DNA from: Patescibacteria group bacterium
GTDB lineage: Bacteria; Patescibacteriota; Minisyncoccia; Phycocordibacterales; UBA2100
Assembly: GCA_015491135.1 (NCBI GenBank)
Contig: WFWK01000075.1
Location: 1-24,878, forward strand
Direction of reading: 5' to 3'
DNA length: 24,878 nucleotides
In this document: piece after piece, positions 7,380 through 15,141 of the stretch
Numbering within the stretch: position 1 is the first letter of the stretch
Layout: every line of letters begins with the position of its first letter
Translations under genes and position numbers: made by a program
The notes under the pieces: generated by a model
The model's database searches: none
What the model saw: the letters and a program-made list of their open reading frames with translations, nothing else
What the model was told of the DNA's origin: nothing

Positions 7380-8900
7380 CTAAAAATCTGACAATAAATC
7401 CTTCGGCCTGAAAGAGAGAGCCTCCAGAATATGTTCATCGGCAATATCTCGCGTTTGGTCAAGATCTGCTATTGTGCGGGCAACTTTCAGTATCCTGTGA
7501 TACGCTCTGGGCGAAAGTTCAAGCTTTTCTGCAGCGTTGTTTAGCAACTCTTTTTGCACATCTGTGAGTTTGATGTGATATTTTATACCGCGAGATGAAA
7601 GCCCGGCGTTAAGCCTTGATGGTGATTTGTACCTCTCGGCTTGAAGAGCTCTGGCATTTAAAATATTCTCCTTAACTTTTTTATGCTGAATATCACCTTG
7701 CGTGCCTTTTTCCATAAGTTTTCCGTATGAGACAGGCAAAACCTCCACCCACAGATCTATCCTATCCATAATGGGACCTGATATTTTGCTCCAGTATCTG
7801 CTAACTTGAAAGGGAGTACAGCTGCATTTGCCACTACCGTAGTACCCGCAAGGACAAGGGTTCATTGCAACAAGTAAAATAAACTCCGATGGATAGCTAA
7901 CGGAGACTCCGGCTCTTGAGATGGTGATTTTCCCATCCTCAAGCGGTTGTCGCAGAGAGTTTATAACCCTTCTGTCAAACTCCGGAAACTCGTCCAAAAA
8001 CAGCACTCCTCTGTGTGCGAGACTTATCTCACCGGGTGTAGCATCCGCTCCCCCGCCGGAGATAGCCGCGTAGCTTGCGCTGTGGTGAGGCGCGCGCAAA
8101 GGAGGTGTAACTATAGGTTTGTTCGTTTTTCCGGCCACAGAATGAATTGCCGTAACCTCAAGTACTTCTTGCTCAGACAAACGTGGCAAAAGCGAAGTAA
8201 ATGCTTTGGCTAGCATTGTTTTTCCCGTTCCGGGAGGGCCGTACATAGCCAAATTATGCCCGCCGGCGGCCGCAATTTGCAGGGCTCTTTTTGCAAAGTC
8301 TTGCTCAACTATGTCATCAAGCAAAACTTCCGCCTCTTGTCTAAAGGAGATTTTACTTGGACGCTGAGGCAAAATTCTGATCTCCCCAAGCAAGTGACTG
8401 TAAAGCTCTCTTAAATTTTCAACCGGAAACACTTTAATGCCGGATACTATTGCGGCTTCCTTAGCGTTACCTTTAGGAACAAACACTTCTTTAAACCCCT
8501 TCTCTTTAGCTCCCTGCACCAGAGGAAGAACACCTTTAACCTTTAGTACATCACCCGAGAGGGAGAGCTCACCCAAAAACAAGCTCCTCTCAAGGTTGGC
8601 CTTTATCTCTCCCAAAGAAGCAAGAAACCCTACGGCTATAGCAACATCAAACAGTGGACCGCTTTTTTTCAAATCTGCCGGCGAAAGAGAGACCGTGAGT
8701 TTACCGGAAGGATTGCCCGGATATGGCAGTTTAGAATTCTGAAGCGCAAGCGCAACCCTCTCTCTGGACTCCTCAGTTGCTTTATCCGGCAGGCCAACAA
8801 TATTAAACATTCTGGGCCCTCCTTTTTTAAAATCAACCTCAACCGTAACTATTTTTGTTTTAAGTCCAACATTTTGCGCGCTATATGAAAAGCCGTACAT
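7380..8900 (-). CDS. comM: ComM / YifB family Mg-chelatase-like AAA+ ATPase
   Basis: A complete 506-residue protein. Residues 1-165 form the Lon-like S5-fold domain (MFNIVGLPDKATEESRERV). The AAA+ core has Walker A GPPGTGKT at 221-228 and Walker B VLFLDE at 299-304, with PHHSASYAAISGGG between them. A cysteine cluster (CPCGYYGSGKCSC, residues 349-361) may bind zinc. The C-terminal helical domain contains LSPRAYHRILKVARTIADL. ComM is a hexameric helicase that drives branch migration when transformed DNA is integrated, known from Vibrio and Haemophilus work. It lies 13 bases after the PilX-like pilin gene, with no Shine-Dalgarno motif, consistent with cotranscription. This places a transformation ATPase in a pilin operon. 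Confidence 0.95.
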   Translation of the reverse strand: MYGFSYSAQNVGLKTKIVTVEVDFKKGGPRMFNIVGLPDKATEESRERVALALQNSKLPYPGNPSGKLTVSLSPADLKKSGPLFDVAIAVGFLASLGEIKANLERSLFLGELSLSGDVLKVKGVLPLVQGAKEKGFKEVFVPKGNAKEAAIVSGIKVFPVENLRELYSHLLGEIRILPQRPSKISFRQEAEVLLDDIVEQDFAKRALQIAAAGGHNLAMYGPPGTGKTMLAKAFTSLLPRLSEQEVLEVTAIHSVAGKTNKPIVTPPLRAPHHSASYAAISGGGADATPGEISLAHRGVLFLDEFPEFDRRVINSLRQPLEDGKITISRAGVSVSYPSEFILLVAMNPCPCGYYGSGKCSCTPFQVSRYWSKISGPIMDRIDLWVEVLPVSYGKLMEKGTQGDIQHKKVKENILNARALQAERYKSPSRLNAGLSSRGIKYHIKLTDVQKELLNNAAEKLELSPRAYHRILKVARTIADLDQTRDIADEHILEALSFRPKDLLSDF

Positions 8901-8913
8901 AATAAGAAAATTG

Positions 8914-10338
8914 CTAATAAATTTCGTCTTCCTTCCAGTTTATGATTCTGTATTGATTTGAAAGTTGCGGAGTAAACGGTGGTGGGGAAGATGCAAGGTA
9001 TCTGTCATAACTTCCCACTCTTTGGGAAAAACCCGACCACTCTCCCCAACAACCCCAGGTTGAGTAGCTCCACTTTGTACCAAGCCTTTGATTTGAAACC
9101 ACAGTTCCCAAAACAGAAAGCGAATTCCTTTTATCATAAGGCGAGTACCAGCAAGGATACAGGTTTCTCCCAAAATAACCTTTTTGGGCCACGAATATTC
9201 CTCTTATTGTCAAATCATTATCAACAATCAAAGGAATAAGAACCGAATTTTCGGCTATGGCAGTCAGGCCGTCTTGTTTTTCGTTTGTATATGTGATATT
9301 TCCGGCAATTATAATATCGGGGTCAAAAGAAGTTTCCGGATCGGCAACCGCAACGGTCACCTTTCCTTGTATCCTCCCCTCAATCCAGGCTTGATCTTCA
9401 ACAAAAATGACAGGACAATTCTCATCCAAAGTATAAGAGCCAACAAAAGTTTCATTTGCTATTGTGTGATAGTCTTTGTACCAGTTGCCTGTTGGGTCAT
9501 CAATATGAATTGACCATGCATAATATGTGTTTGTAACCTTGTAGACATTAACTGTGTTTCCGTCAAAGACTAGATGATACCCCGCCGTCTTGGATCCTCC
9601 TGAAAACTTGGGCAGAAAAATTCCACCCTGATTTTGGGCTATGTCTTTTATCTCAAACAAATCAACCGTGATCCCCGCAAAATCAATCTGCGGGGTTGGG
9701 TATTTCCATAGGTGGCTATTTGCTCCCCCTCCCCAGATACCAGGTGTGGTTGAAGCCGGAGAGCAACCAAATGTTGAATCACAATACCAACTTTCAACTG
9801 CTGAGGTTACAACAGACTGGTTTGCTCCGTCCATTCGTATCCCACCGTTTGAATGATAAGGGCCGACTATCACCCTGTCGGCTCCTGCCCAGACATTTGA
9901 GTTTATGATAAAAGCGTATTCCGCAACGGTGGGCCTCAGAATTCTTGCCGAAAGCTTTCTTTTAAATCTGGTGTCGTTTTTGTCTTCACCGACTGAAGAG
10001 ATGTCAACATACTGCAGTACACCACAGTATCTTTTGCCTGTTATATCCAAAGTAAAGGAGCCCACTTCTCCGCTTTCTGGATCTGTATATGTGTGTTTGT
10101 ACGGACCGGGCTGACCGGTTCCGTCTTGTGTATCGTCAGGAAAATGATTTAAAAACCATTTGTAATACTGCAATCCCGCCTCGGCAAAAACAAACGCCTT
10201 CTCTTTTGAGAGAGTAGACTGTCCCACTTTCAAGTGCGCAAGTTGCAAACCGCCTAAAGACAAAACCACTACAAAAAGCGTAGCTGAGAAAATAAGCGTA
10301 AAAATTAAAATACTTCCTTTTGTGTTTGTTTTTACCAT
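8914..10338 (-). CDS. PilX/GspK-like large minor pilin
   Basis: A 474-residue protein with a class III prepilin signal: KG|SILIFTLIF near residues 7-16, followed by about 20 hydrophobic residues, then KAFVFAEAGLQYYKWFL, the PilX N-terminal signature. The residue at mature position 5 is Phe, not the usual Glu. That is typical of the GspK tip subunit, which caps a pilus or pseudopilus. The large Trp- and Gly-rich C-terminal part (residues about 130-474) is beta-rich and has several cysteines. It contains a stretch reminiscent of beta-helix proteins (IQGKVTVAVADPE ... IIIAGNITY). It starts inside the end of the PilW-like gene (7-base overlap), so the two are translationally coupled. A probable role is pilus-tip assembly or adhesion. 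Confidence 0.82.
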   Translation of the reverse strand: MVKTNTKGSILIFTLIFSATLFVVVLSLGGLQLAHLKVGQSTLSKEKAFVFAEAGLQYYKWFLNHFPDDTQDGTGQPGPYKHTYTDPESGEVGSFTLDITGKRYCGVLQYVDISSVGEDKNDTRFKRKLSARILRPTVAEYAFIINSNVWAGADRVIVGPYHSNGGIRMDGANQSVVTSAVESWYCDSTFGCSPASTTPGIWGGGANSHLWKYPTPQIDFAGITVDLFEIKDIAQNQGGIFLPKFSGGSKTAGYHLVFDGNTVNVYKVTNTYYAWSIHIDDPTGNWYKDYHTIANETFVGSYTLDENCPVIFVEDQAWIEGRIQGKVTVAVADPETSFDPDIIIAGNITYTNEKQDGLTAIAENSVLIPLIVDNDLTIRGIFVAQKGYFGRNLYPCWYSPYDKRNSLSVLGTVVSNQRLGTKWSYSTWGCWGEWSGFSQRVGSYDRYLASSPPPFTPQLSNQYRIINWKEDEIY

Positions 10339-10910
10339 GTCAAATTCCTAAGTGTCGCCAGAGCTTTTAAATTATAAATAAATGGCGCTCTCTGAGGGTT
10401 TATATCCACCCAGATATTCACTTCAACGGAAGCAATGTCCAGTATATTCTCTGTTGTAGAACCGTTTTTATCATAAAACCTGAAAAGAGGCTCGTTTTGC
10501 TGAGAGTTTTTCACACCCACTGCCAACAATTTCGGGTCTCCAAAATCCGGGTATGCAAGCGGAGTTCCGGTTGCCTCAGTTGATTGTTTGTAAATTGAAT
10601 CACCCGAGAGAAAATATTTCACCTTTTCAATATTTGCATCTCTGTCTATATCGGCAAAAAATACCACACTGCTACTTGAGATAGAGTTTATCGGATAATC
10701 TCCTATGTCAGAATAAGACGCTTCGCGAATATCTTTTATAATTTCAAGCAAGGGCGCTCTGGCGTTGGATAAAATTTCGGCCGATTCAAGAGAATGCTGC
10801 TGGCTTTTCAAAGAGAAAATAACAGATGCCGTAACGGCCACAAAAACCACTGCAAAAACGGCTATAGAAATAATCACCTCAAGAGCTGTAACTCCTTTTT
10901 GATAGTTCAC
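10332..10910 (-). CDS. PilW/GspJ-like minor pilin
   Basis: A 192-residue protein with a textbook prepilin leader, YQKG|VTALEVIISIAVFAVV, having Glu at mature position 5. It would be cut and methylated by a prepilin peptidase (not in this window) and sit in the cytoplasmic membrane before assembly. The hydrophobic N-helix continues as an amphipathic helix (SLKSQQHSLESAEILSNARAPLLEIIKDIREA), as in PilW and GspJ. The globular part is small. The start is GTG at 10910: the upstream ATG at 10912 runs straight into TGA, and an extended -10 ends 6 bases before the GTG. It leads the unit pilW-like, pilX-like, comM, 1108-residue orphan. Confidence 0.85.
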   Translation of the reverse strand: MNYQKGVTALEVIISIAVFAVVFVAVTASVIFSLKSQQHSLESAEILSNARAPLLEIIKDIREASYSDIGDYPINSISSSSVVFFADIDRDANIEKVKYFLSGDSIYKQSTEATGTPLAYPDFGDPKLLAVGVKNSQQNEPLFRFYDKNGSTTENILDIASVEVNIWVDINPQRAPFIYNLKALATLRNLTW

Positions 10911-10916
10911 ATGGAA

Positions 10917-10925
10917 ATTATACCA
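10917..10925 (-). promoter_or_regulatory. Extended -10 promoter element of the minor pilin-comM unit
   Basis: TGGTATAAT on the minus strand, 6 bases before the GTG start at 10910. It is identical to the element before the recJ-like gene. Predicted transcription begins at the GTG. Confidence 0.68.
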
Positions 10926-10926
10926 T

Positions 10927-10954
10927 GTATTATGCGTTAACTAACGCAGAATAC
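10927..10954 (-). terminator. Hairpin between tig and the pilin unit, possible tig terminator
   Basis: Stem GTATT plus TGCGTTA paired with TAACGCA plus AATAC, one mismatch, 2-base loop. It lies just after the trigger factor stop and directly upstream of the pilin -10. There is no T-run after it, so termination strength is doubtful. Confidence 0.4.
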
Positions 10955-10969
10955 ACAAAAGCCACAGGG

Positions 10970-12049
10970 CTACTTTGTAGATTTTTTACCGTTTTGCAAA
11001 AAGTTAAACACGGCTTCGTTGCTTTTTTGAGTATAGACAAAATCAAATGCCGCTTCTCTGTTCGCTTGCGGATATTGAGAAACTATAGCATCAACCTCTT
11101 TTTGAACATCTTCTTTTTTGGGTGTGAGTTTTTCTTTCTTGGCTATCTCGTTTAAAAGAAGTTGCAGCGCAGCACGTTTTTTCGCTCCCTCTTCCCATTG
11201 TTTAAACAGATCTTGTTTGGTTTGTTTAACTTTAGAGAGGTATGCCTCAAGAGTAATTCCGGCTTGTGCCAAGTCTGCTTCCATCTGCCGCAACATACGC
11301 TCAAGCTCAGCATCAATTAAAACTTGTGGTAAATCAATATTTGCTTCTTCTACCAGTTTTTCTGCAAATTCAATTCTTTGTTTTTCAAGCTCTTTAAATT
11401 CCTTTTCTTTTTTGAGGTTTTCTTTTATGTGTTTTTCAAAATCTTTAACGGATTTAAAATCACCCAAAGTTTTTACAAATTTATCATCAAGCTCTGGCGC
11501 TTCTTCATCTTTGATCTCAGAGATGGGCTTTACTTTAGGCTCTTTGCCTTCTTTCATTTGCTTCTCCCATTGCTCGCTTTGCAGTTTTTGCTTGCGAATA
11601 TGCAACAGCACATCATCAAGTTCACCTTTAGATACTTTTTGCTCTTTTATCTCTTTAAAGATGTTTTGGGCTATTTTTTTATAATCTGGAAGTTTTATCT
11701 CCGGCAAAACAGAGACCTCAATTTCAACTTCAATATCTTTTCCTTCCGATATCTCTCCTATTTTTATCTCAGGAGCACCCAGTGCATCAACTTTTTGCTC
11801 CACAATAAAGTTAGGATAATACTTCTCCAGTAAGGACTTTGTAGCCAAATTCATAATGTATGACCTGCCATATTCTTTCTCTACCAGCTCTTTGGGAGCG
11901 TGACCTTTTCTAAACCCGTCAAAGGTTGCATTTTTTCTTACCTCTTCTAATTGCTTATCGTACTCCTTGGAAACCTCATCAAAAGGCAATGAGGCGATAA
12001 ACTTTACTCTGCTGTTTGGCAGTTTTTCTTTTTTAATTAATTTCAACAT
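10970..12049 (-). CDS. tig: Trigger factor lacking the PPIase domain
   Basis: A 359-residue ribosome-associated chaperone that binds nascent chains at the exit tunnel. The N-terminal ribosome-binding domain has the signature GFRKGHAPKELVEKEYG. The linker arm (SVLPEIKLPDYKKI, VSKGELDDVLLHIRKQKL) runs, after a short charged stretch, straight into the C-terminal chaperone region (APELDDKFVKTLGDFKSVKD). The FKBP-type PPIase domain that normally sits between these is absent, which explains the short length (usual is about 430). I start at ATG 12049 rather than ATG 12076: it gives the normal family N-terminus (MLKLIKKEK) and an extended -10 ends 7 bases before it. It follows a terminator and is probably monocistronic. 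Confidence 0.93.
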   Translation of the reverse strand: MLKLIKKEKLPNSRVKFIASLPFDEVSKEYDKQLEEVRKNATFDGFRKGHAPKELVEKEYGRSYIMNLATKSLLEKYYPNFIVEQKVDALGAPEIKIGEISEGKDIEVEIEVSVLPEIKLPDYKKIAQNIFKEIKEQKVSKGELDDVLLHIRKQKLQSEQWEKQMKEGKEPKVKPISEIKDEEAPELDDKFVKTLGDFKSVKDFEKHIKENLKKEKEFKELEKQRIEFAEKLVEEANIDLPQVLIDAELERMLRQMEADLAQAGITLEAYLSKVKQTKQDLFKQWEEGAKKRAALQLLLNEIAKKEKLTPKKEDVQKEVDAIVSQYPQANREAAFDFVYTQKSNEAVFNFLQNGKKSTK

Positions 12050-12056
12050 GATTGCA

Positions 12057-12065
12057 ACTTTAACA
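12057..12065 (-). promoter_or_regulatory. Extended -10 promoter element of tig
   Basis: TGTTAAAGT on the minus strand, TGn plus TAAAGT, 7 bases before the ATG at 12049. It supports the internal ATG as start, since it lies inside the N-terminal extension that would begin at 12076. Confidence 0.5.
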
Positions 12066-12082
12066 TGAAAACTCATAAAAGC

Positions 12083-12114
12083 AAAAACAAAAGCGCATGC
12101 GCGCTTTTGTTTTT
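12083..12114 (-). terminator. Rho-independent terminator after the 123-residue gene
   Basis: A 14-base stem (AAAAACAAAAGCGC with GCGCTTTTGTTTTT) around a 4-base loop, with T-runs on both strands. It ends the envelope-protein unit 24 bases after its last stop codon and insulates tig from it. Confidence 0.82.
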
Positions 12115-12137
12115 AGCAAAGACCAGGCTTGCTTACG

Positions 12138-12509
12138 TTATAAGCCCAAATCAACATCTATTGAGTCTAGATCTGTATTTTGTAAATCTACTTCTATGCT
12201 GTCTATATCATCGGAATCCGATACATTTGATATTGCTCCCGCTTTTTCATCTTTAACTTCTTGCAACATTTCATCCAATACTTCCTCGGAGACTTCTCCT
12301 TGAGCAGCTTGTATCTCATCTAGGCCTGTTTGCTGTTCCGACTTTTGAGTAAAAAACGTATTTTTGACATAAAGCGCGCCCAGGGCCAAAACCGCCACTA
12401 TCACAATAACTATGGCAAGTGTGGGATTACCACCCTGTGAAGTGTTTTGTCTTTCAGTATTTTGAAAATCAGTTGGAGCTTGTTGGTTTTGTATGTTGTT
12501 CTCTTGCAT
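12138..12509 (-). CDS. Single-pass membrane protein with acidic tail, function unknown
   Basis: 123 residues. A polar, Gln/Asn-rich N-terminus (1-29) precedes one transmembrane helix (about 30-47, LAIVIVIVAVLALGALYV). A strongly acidic tail follows. Its end repeats a short unit, DDIDSIEVDL then DLDSIDVDL, about 14 residues apart. Topology is probably N-in with the acidic tail outside, by the KN... charges after the helix being ambiguous. It lies 23 bases after the 333-residue gene and before a strong terminator, so the two are likely cotranscribed. No family recognised. Confidence 0.75.
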   Translation of the reverse strand: MQENNIQNQQAPTDFQNTERQNTSQGGNPTLAIVIVIVAVLALGALYVKNTFFTQKSEQQTGLDEIQAAQGEVSEEVLDEMLQEVKDEKAGAISNVSDSDDIDSIEVDLQNTDLDSIDVDLGL

Positions 12510-12532
12510 GATGTTTTTAGTTAACTACTAAA

Positions 12533-13534
12533 TTACTCTGTTTCATTTTGAGTTTGTTTTGCTTTTTTCAAAGCCAAAACCGCCTCTTTCAAATCTTTTT
12601 TAATTGAGCGCGCCAAGGAAATTATTTCTTTTACCATTTCTCTGGCTTTGCTTATTTTTTCCTTATCTTGCAAATCCTCTAGGGTTGCCTCGGATATGTT
12701 TACCTTCAGTGTTTTGTAAAGTTCCCTTGCTTTTTGTATTTTAGCCTCAGCCTCTACCAATATTTTTCTGCTCTCTGTCACATCAGCCCCTTCTTCTTCA
12801 AGTTTGTCGATACGCGCTTTAATTCTCTGATGAATTTTTTCAAGACGGAAATTTAGGGCTTCTATTCTTTTTAGTGCAACCGCTGCCCTCTGTGGCAATG
12901 CCCGCCTGATTCTTTCTTTAACTTTTTCTTTAAACTCTTTTATCTTCTCTTCACGAAGCTTTTTTAGCTTTTCAATTTCTTCTTTTGTAAGCTCACCATT
13001 TTTTGCTTTTTCTCTTATCTTTTCTGCATATTCACTTATTTTTCTTGCTTCATCTCTCATTCCACGTTCTCCTGTGGCTTCTATGGCTTTTCGTATACCC
13101 TCAGGAACTTCCTCTTTCTCCATTCTCTCTCGCAATTTTTCGGGCAATTCCATCTTATCAAAGTCCTCTTTTTTCAATTCGGCCCTAATTCTCAGTTTTT
13201 GCATTTGCTCGGGTGTAATTTGCTGAAGTTGTCTGAATTTCATTTGAAATTCTTGCATGTCTCCATAGTCGCCTTCTTCATTATCTTTATTTTCATTTCT
13301 TTTATATTTAAACCTGTATTCGCGTTTTTCCATTTTTTCTTTTGCCTCTCTTTCAGATATTGGTTTAAACAAACCTTTCTCAAACAAATCTTCTCTTTCA
13401 AATCTTTCTTCATTCTTTTCAAGCATCTCATCCATCTCACGATCTCCTCTTTCACCATGATGGGACGCTCCGGCCACCCCAACTATCGCAAAGAAAACCA
13501 AAACAAGTAATATTGTAGACATTTTTGTTTTCAT
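12533..13534 (-). CDS. Secreted coiled-coil protein, function unknown
   Basis: 333 residues. An N-terminal signal peptide (MKTKMSTILLVLVFFAIVG, likely cut after AGA) is followed by SHHGERGDREMDEM and then almost continuous charged helix: Lys, Arg and Glu alternate over residues 40-330, with heptad-like Leu/Ile spacing. The C-terminal third (ALKRIEALNFRLEKIHQRIK, then KLEEEGADVTESRKILVEA) resembles a helical hairpin common in secreted proteins of candidate-phyla bacteria. It is probably in the cell envelope as a structural or binding protein. A weak TTGTAT-16-TACAAG promoter with TG before the -10 is visible upstream. It heads a two-gene unit with the acidic membrane protein. Confidence 0.78.
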   Translation of the reverse strand: MKTKMSTILLVLVFFAIVGVAGASHHGERGDREMDEMLEKNEERFEREDLFEKGLFKPISEREAKEKMEKREYRFKYKRNENKDNEEGDYGDMQEFQMKFRQLQQITPEQMQKLRIRAELKKEDFDKMELPEKLRERMEKEEVPEGIRKAIEATGERGMRDEARKISEYAEKIREKAKNGELTKEEIEKLKKLREEKIKEFKEKVKERIRRALPQRAAVALKRIEALNFRLEKIHQRIKARIDKLEEEGADVTESRKILVEAEAKIQKARELYKTLKVNISEATLEDLQDKEKISKAREMVKEIISLARSIKKDLKEAVLALKKAKQTQNETE

Positions 13535-13583
13535 GTTCTTGTTTATTTAATAAATCTTGTAACACCTTCATGATAACATACAA

Positions 13584-13616
13584 AGAAACCCTTGCTTGAG
13601 ACAAGCAAGGGTTTCT
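13584..13616 (-). terminator. Terminator after nusA
   Basis: A 15-base perfect stem (AGAAACCCTTGCTTG with its complement) and a 3-base loop AGA, followed on the minus strand by a T-rich stretch. It lies 18 bases after the nusA stop. Confidence 0.82.
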
Positions 13617-13634
13617 GTGGAAACAAATCATTTG

Positions 13635-14999
13635 CTACTGCTGACTTGCAGTCCCCGTCTCTTCTTTAGCCTCCTCGGCTTTTTCGGTTTTCTCCTCTTC
13701 TTTGTCTTTGTCTTGCATTTGCTCTTTTTCGGTTTTTTCCGATGATACACTGTCTTCTGCAACTTCTTTCCCTTCAGTCTCTGTTTCCTTGTCACTCTCT
13801 TCTGTTGCCTCTTCCTTGTTCTTCTCTACAGACTCTTGGTTTACTATCTCTTTTTCATCTTGGCTCTCTTCTGTGACTTCTCCATCTTTGACAAGCACAT
13901 CTCCTTCTGTTGATTTTATATCAATTCCCCAATCTGTTAGTTTGCTTGCAAGACGAACATTTTGTCCACCTCTACCTATGGCAAGTGACTGCTGGTCGGA
14001 CGTTACGGTAACAGTTGCTCTTTTTTTATCTTCATCCAATTCTATTTCAACAGCCTCGGCTGGAGAAAGAGCGTTTTCTATAAACTCCTCTGGATCTTCG
14101 GAGTACTCAATTATATCTATCTTTTCTCCACCGAGTTCGCTTGTAACGGTTGATACGCGAACTCCTCTTTGGCCAACCAATGCCCCCACCGGATCTATCT
14201 GTGGGTCGCTTGAGTAAACAGCTATTTTGCTTCTGCTTCCCGCCTCTCGTGCCACAGCTTTAACTTCAACCACTCCTTGAGCAAGCTCGGGAGTTTCCAT
14301 TTCAAACAATTTAACCAAAAACTCAGGTCTGCTCCTTGAAAGCTTCAGAAACGCGCCTTTTGGAGCATCACCCACAAAATAAAGAAGTGCTCTTATCCTC
14401 TCCCCTTGCCTGTATCTCTCTCCGGGAATTTGCTCTTCATAAGGCATAACGGCCACAGCGCGCCCAAGATCAATATATAAGTTTCCTCTTTCAAATCTTT
14501 GCACTTCTCCAACCACTATCTCTCCTTCCCTTTCTCCAAATTCTTCCAAAACGGAAACTTTCTCGGCCTCGCGCAACTTTTGCATTATCACTTGCTTTGC
14601 GGTTTGCGCCGCTATGCGCCCAAAATCTTCTTTAGTCTCAAGAGGAAACTCAATCTCCTCATCAAGCTCGGCATCCTTTTTAATCATTTTGGCATCTGAG
14701 ATCATTATATGATGTTCAGGGTTAAAGCGTGCACGCACATCACCTTCTTCTCTCTCTTCTCCTTCTTGATATACCAAAGACTCATCAACCACTATTTTCA
14801 CTTGAGTAAACTCAACATCTCCGGTGTCTTTGTTAAATTTTGCGCGAATTATTTGTCCTTTTTTTCCGTACTCTTTTTTGTATGCGGCCGCAAAAGCCGA
14901 TTCAATTGCCTCTATCATTTTCTGCTTTGGAATTCCGCGTGTATTTTCAAGCTCTTCCAAAGCGCTGTTTAGTGTTTTCAAATCAAACATATGCGTCAT
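13635..14999 (-). CDS. nusA: Transcription termination/antitermination factor NusA with acidic tail
   Basis: 454 residues. The N-terminal RNA polymerase-binding domain begins MFDLKTLNSALEELE and includes AFAAAYKKEYG. The S1 domain spans about residues 155-215 (EGEIVVGEVQRFERGNLYIDLG). Two KH domains follow: the first contains VGALVGQRGVRVSTVTSELGGEKIDI (quoted in part: VGALVGQRGVRV), the second AIGRGGQNVRLASKLTDW. The last 80 residues are an extreme Glu/Lys/Ser tail with no fold, in place of the acidic repeats seen in enterobacteria. NusA modulates pausing and termination on RNA polymerase. Start is ATG 14999 or, equally plausible, ATG 14990 (MFDL), which matches the usual family start; no Shine-Dalgarno motif decides it. 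A promoter and a leader hairpin lie upstream. Confidence 0.95.
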   Translation of the reverse strand: MTHMFDLKTLNSALEELENTRGIPKQKMIEAIESAFAAAYKKEYGKKGQIIRAKFNKDTGDVEFTQVKIVVDESLVYQEGEEREEGDVRARFNPEHHIMISDAKMIKKDAELDEEIEFPLETKEDFGRIAAQTAKQVIMQKLREAEKVSVLEEFGEREGEIVVGEVQRFERGNLYIDLGRAVAVMPYEEQIPGERYRQGERIRALLYFVGDAPKGAFLKLSRSRPEFLVKLFEMETPELAQGVVEVKAVAREAGSRSKIAVYSSDPQIDPVGALVGQRGVRVSTVTSELGGEKIDIIEYSEDPEEFIENALSPAEAVEIELDEDKKRATVTVTSDQQSLAIGRGGQNVRLASKLTDWGIDIKSTEGDVLVKDGEVTEESQDEKEIVNQESVEKNKEEATEESDKETETEGKEVAEDSVSSEKTEKEQMQDKDKEEEKTEKAEEAKEETGTASQQ

Positions 15000-15016
15000 T
15001 TATTGAATAAAAATAA

Positions 15017-15030
15017 CCGGCTTCTGCCGG
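15017..15030 (-). promoter_or_regulatory. nusA leader hairpin, possible attenuator
   Basis: CCGGC, loop AGAA, GCCGG on the minus strand, followed at once by TTATTTTTATT and then the nusA start. A GC stem with a T-rich tail inside the leader resembles a weak intrinsic terminator. NusA-dependent feedback is a possible use, but this is inference. Confidence 0.4.
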
Positions 15031-15053
15031 TCTCCACTACAAACGGTTTTGCT

Positions 15054-15081
15054 ATTATACAATTAATCCAAAAATTTGCAA
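15054..15081 (-). promoter_or_regulatory. Promoter of nusA
   Basis: TTGCAA (15076-15081), 16-base spacer, perfect TATAAT (15054-15059) on the minus strand. The predicted start near 15047 gives a leader of about 47 bases containing the hairpin at 15017-15030. This is one of the few units here with a real leader. Confidence 0.62.
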
Positions 15082-15098
15082 TATCTACTAACAATCAA

Positions 15099-15131
15099 AA
15101 ACACCGAGCGCATTTTAAGCGCTCGGTGTTT
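15099..15131 (-). terminator. Terminator after the DUF2853 gene
   Basis: A 13-base perfect stem (AAACACCGAGCGC with GCGCTCGGTGTTT), 7-base loop, followed on the minus strand by TT and further T-rich sequence. It separates the DUF2853 gene from nusA. Confidence 0.85.
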
Positions 15132-15141
15132 CCGTGCTTTT

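Noticed and set aside
11118..11684. 188-residue plus-strand ORF inside tig
   Set aside because: Ser- and Phe-rich reverse-frame shadow of the lysine- and glutamate-rich trigger factor.
12050..12076. Upstream ATG for trigger factor at 12076
   Set aside because: The extra nine residues are not part of the family N-terminus and overlap the TGTTAAAGT promoter element.
13702..14217. 171-residue plus-strand ORF inside nusA
   Set aside because: Ser-rich shadow of the Glu/Lys-rich NusA tail and KH region; no start signal.
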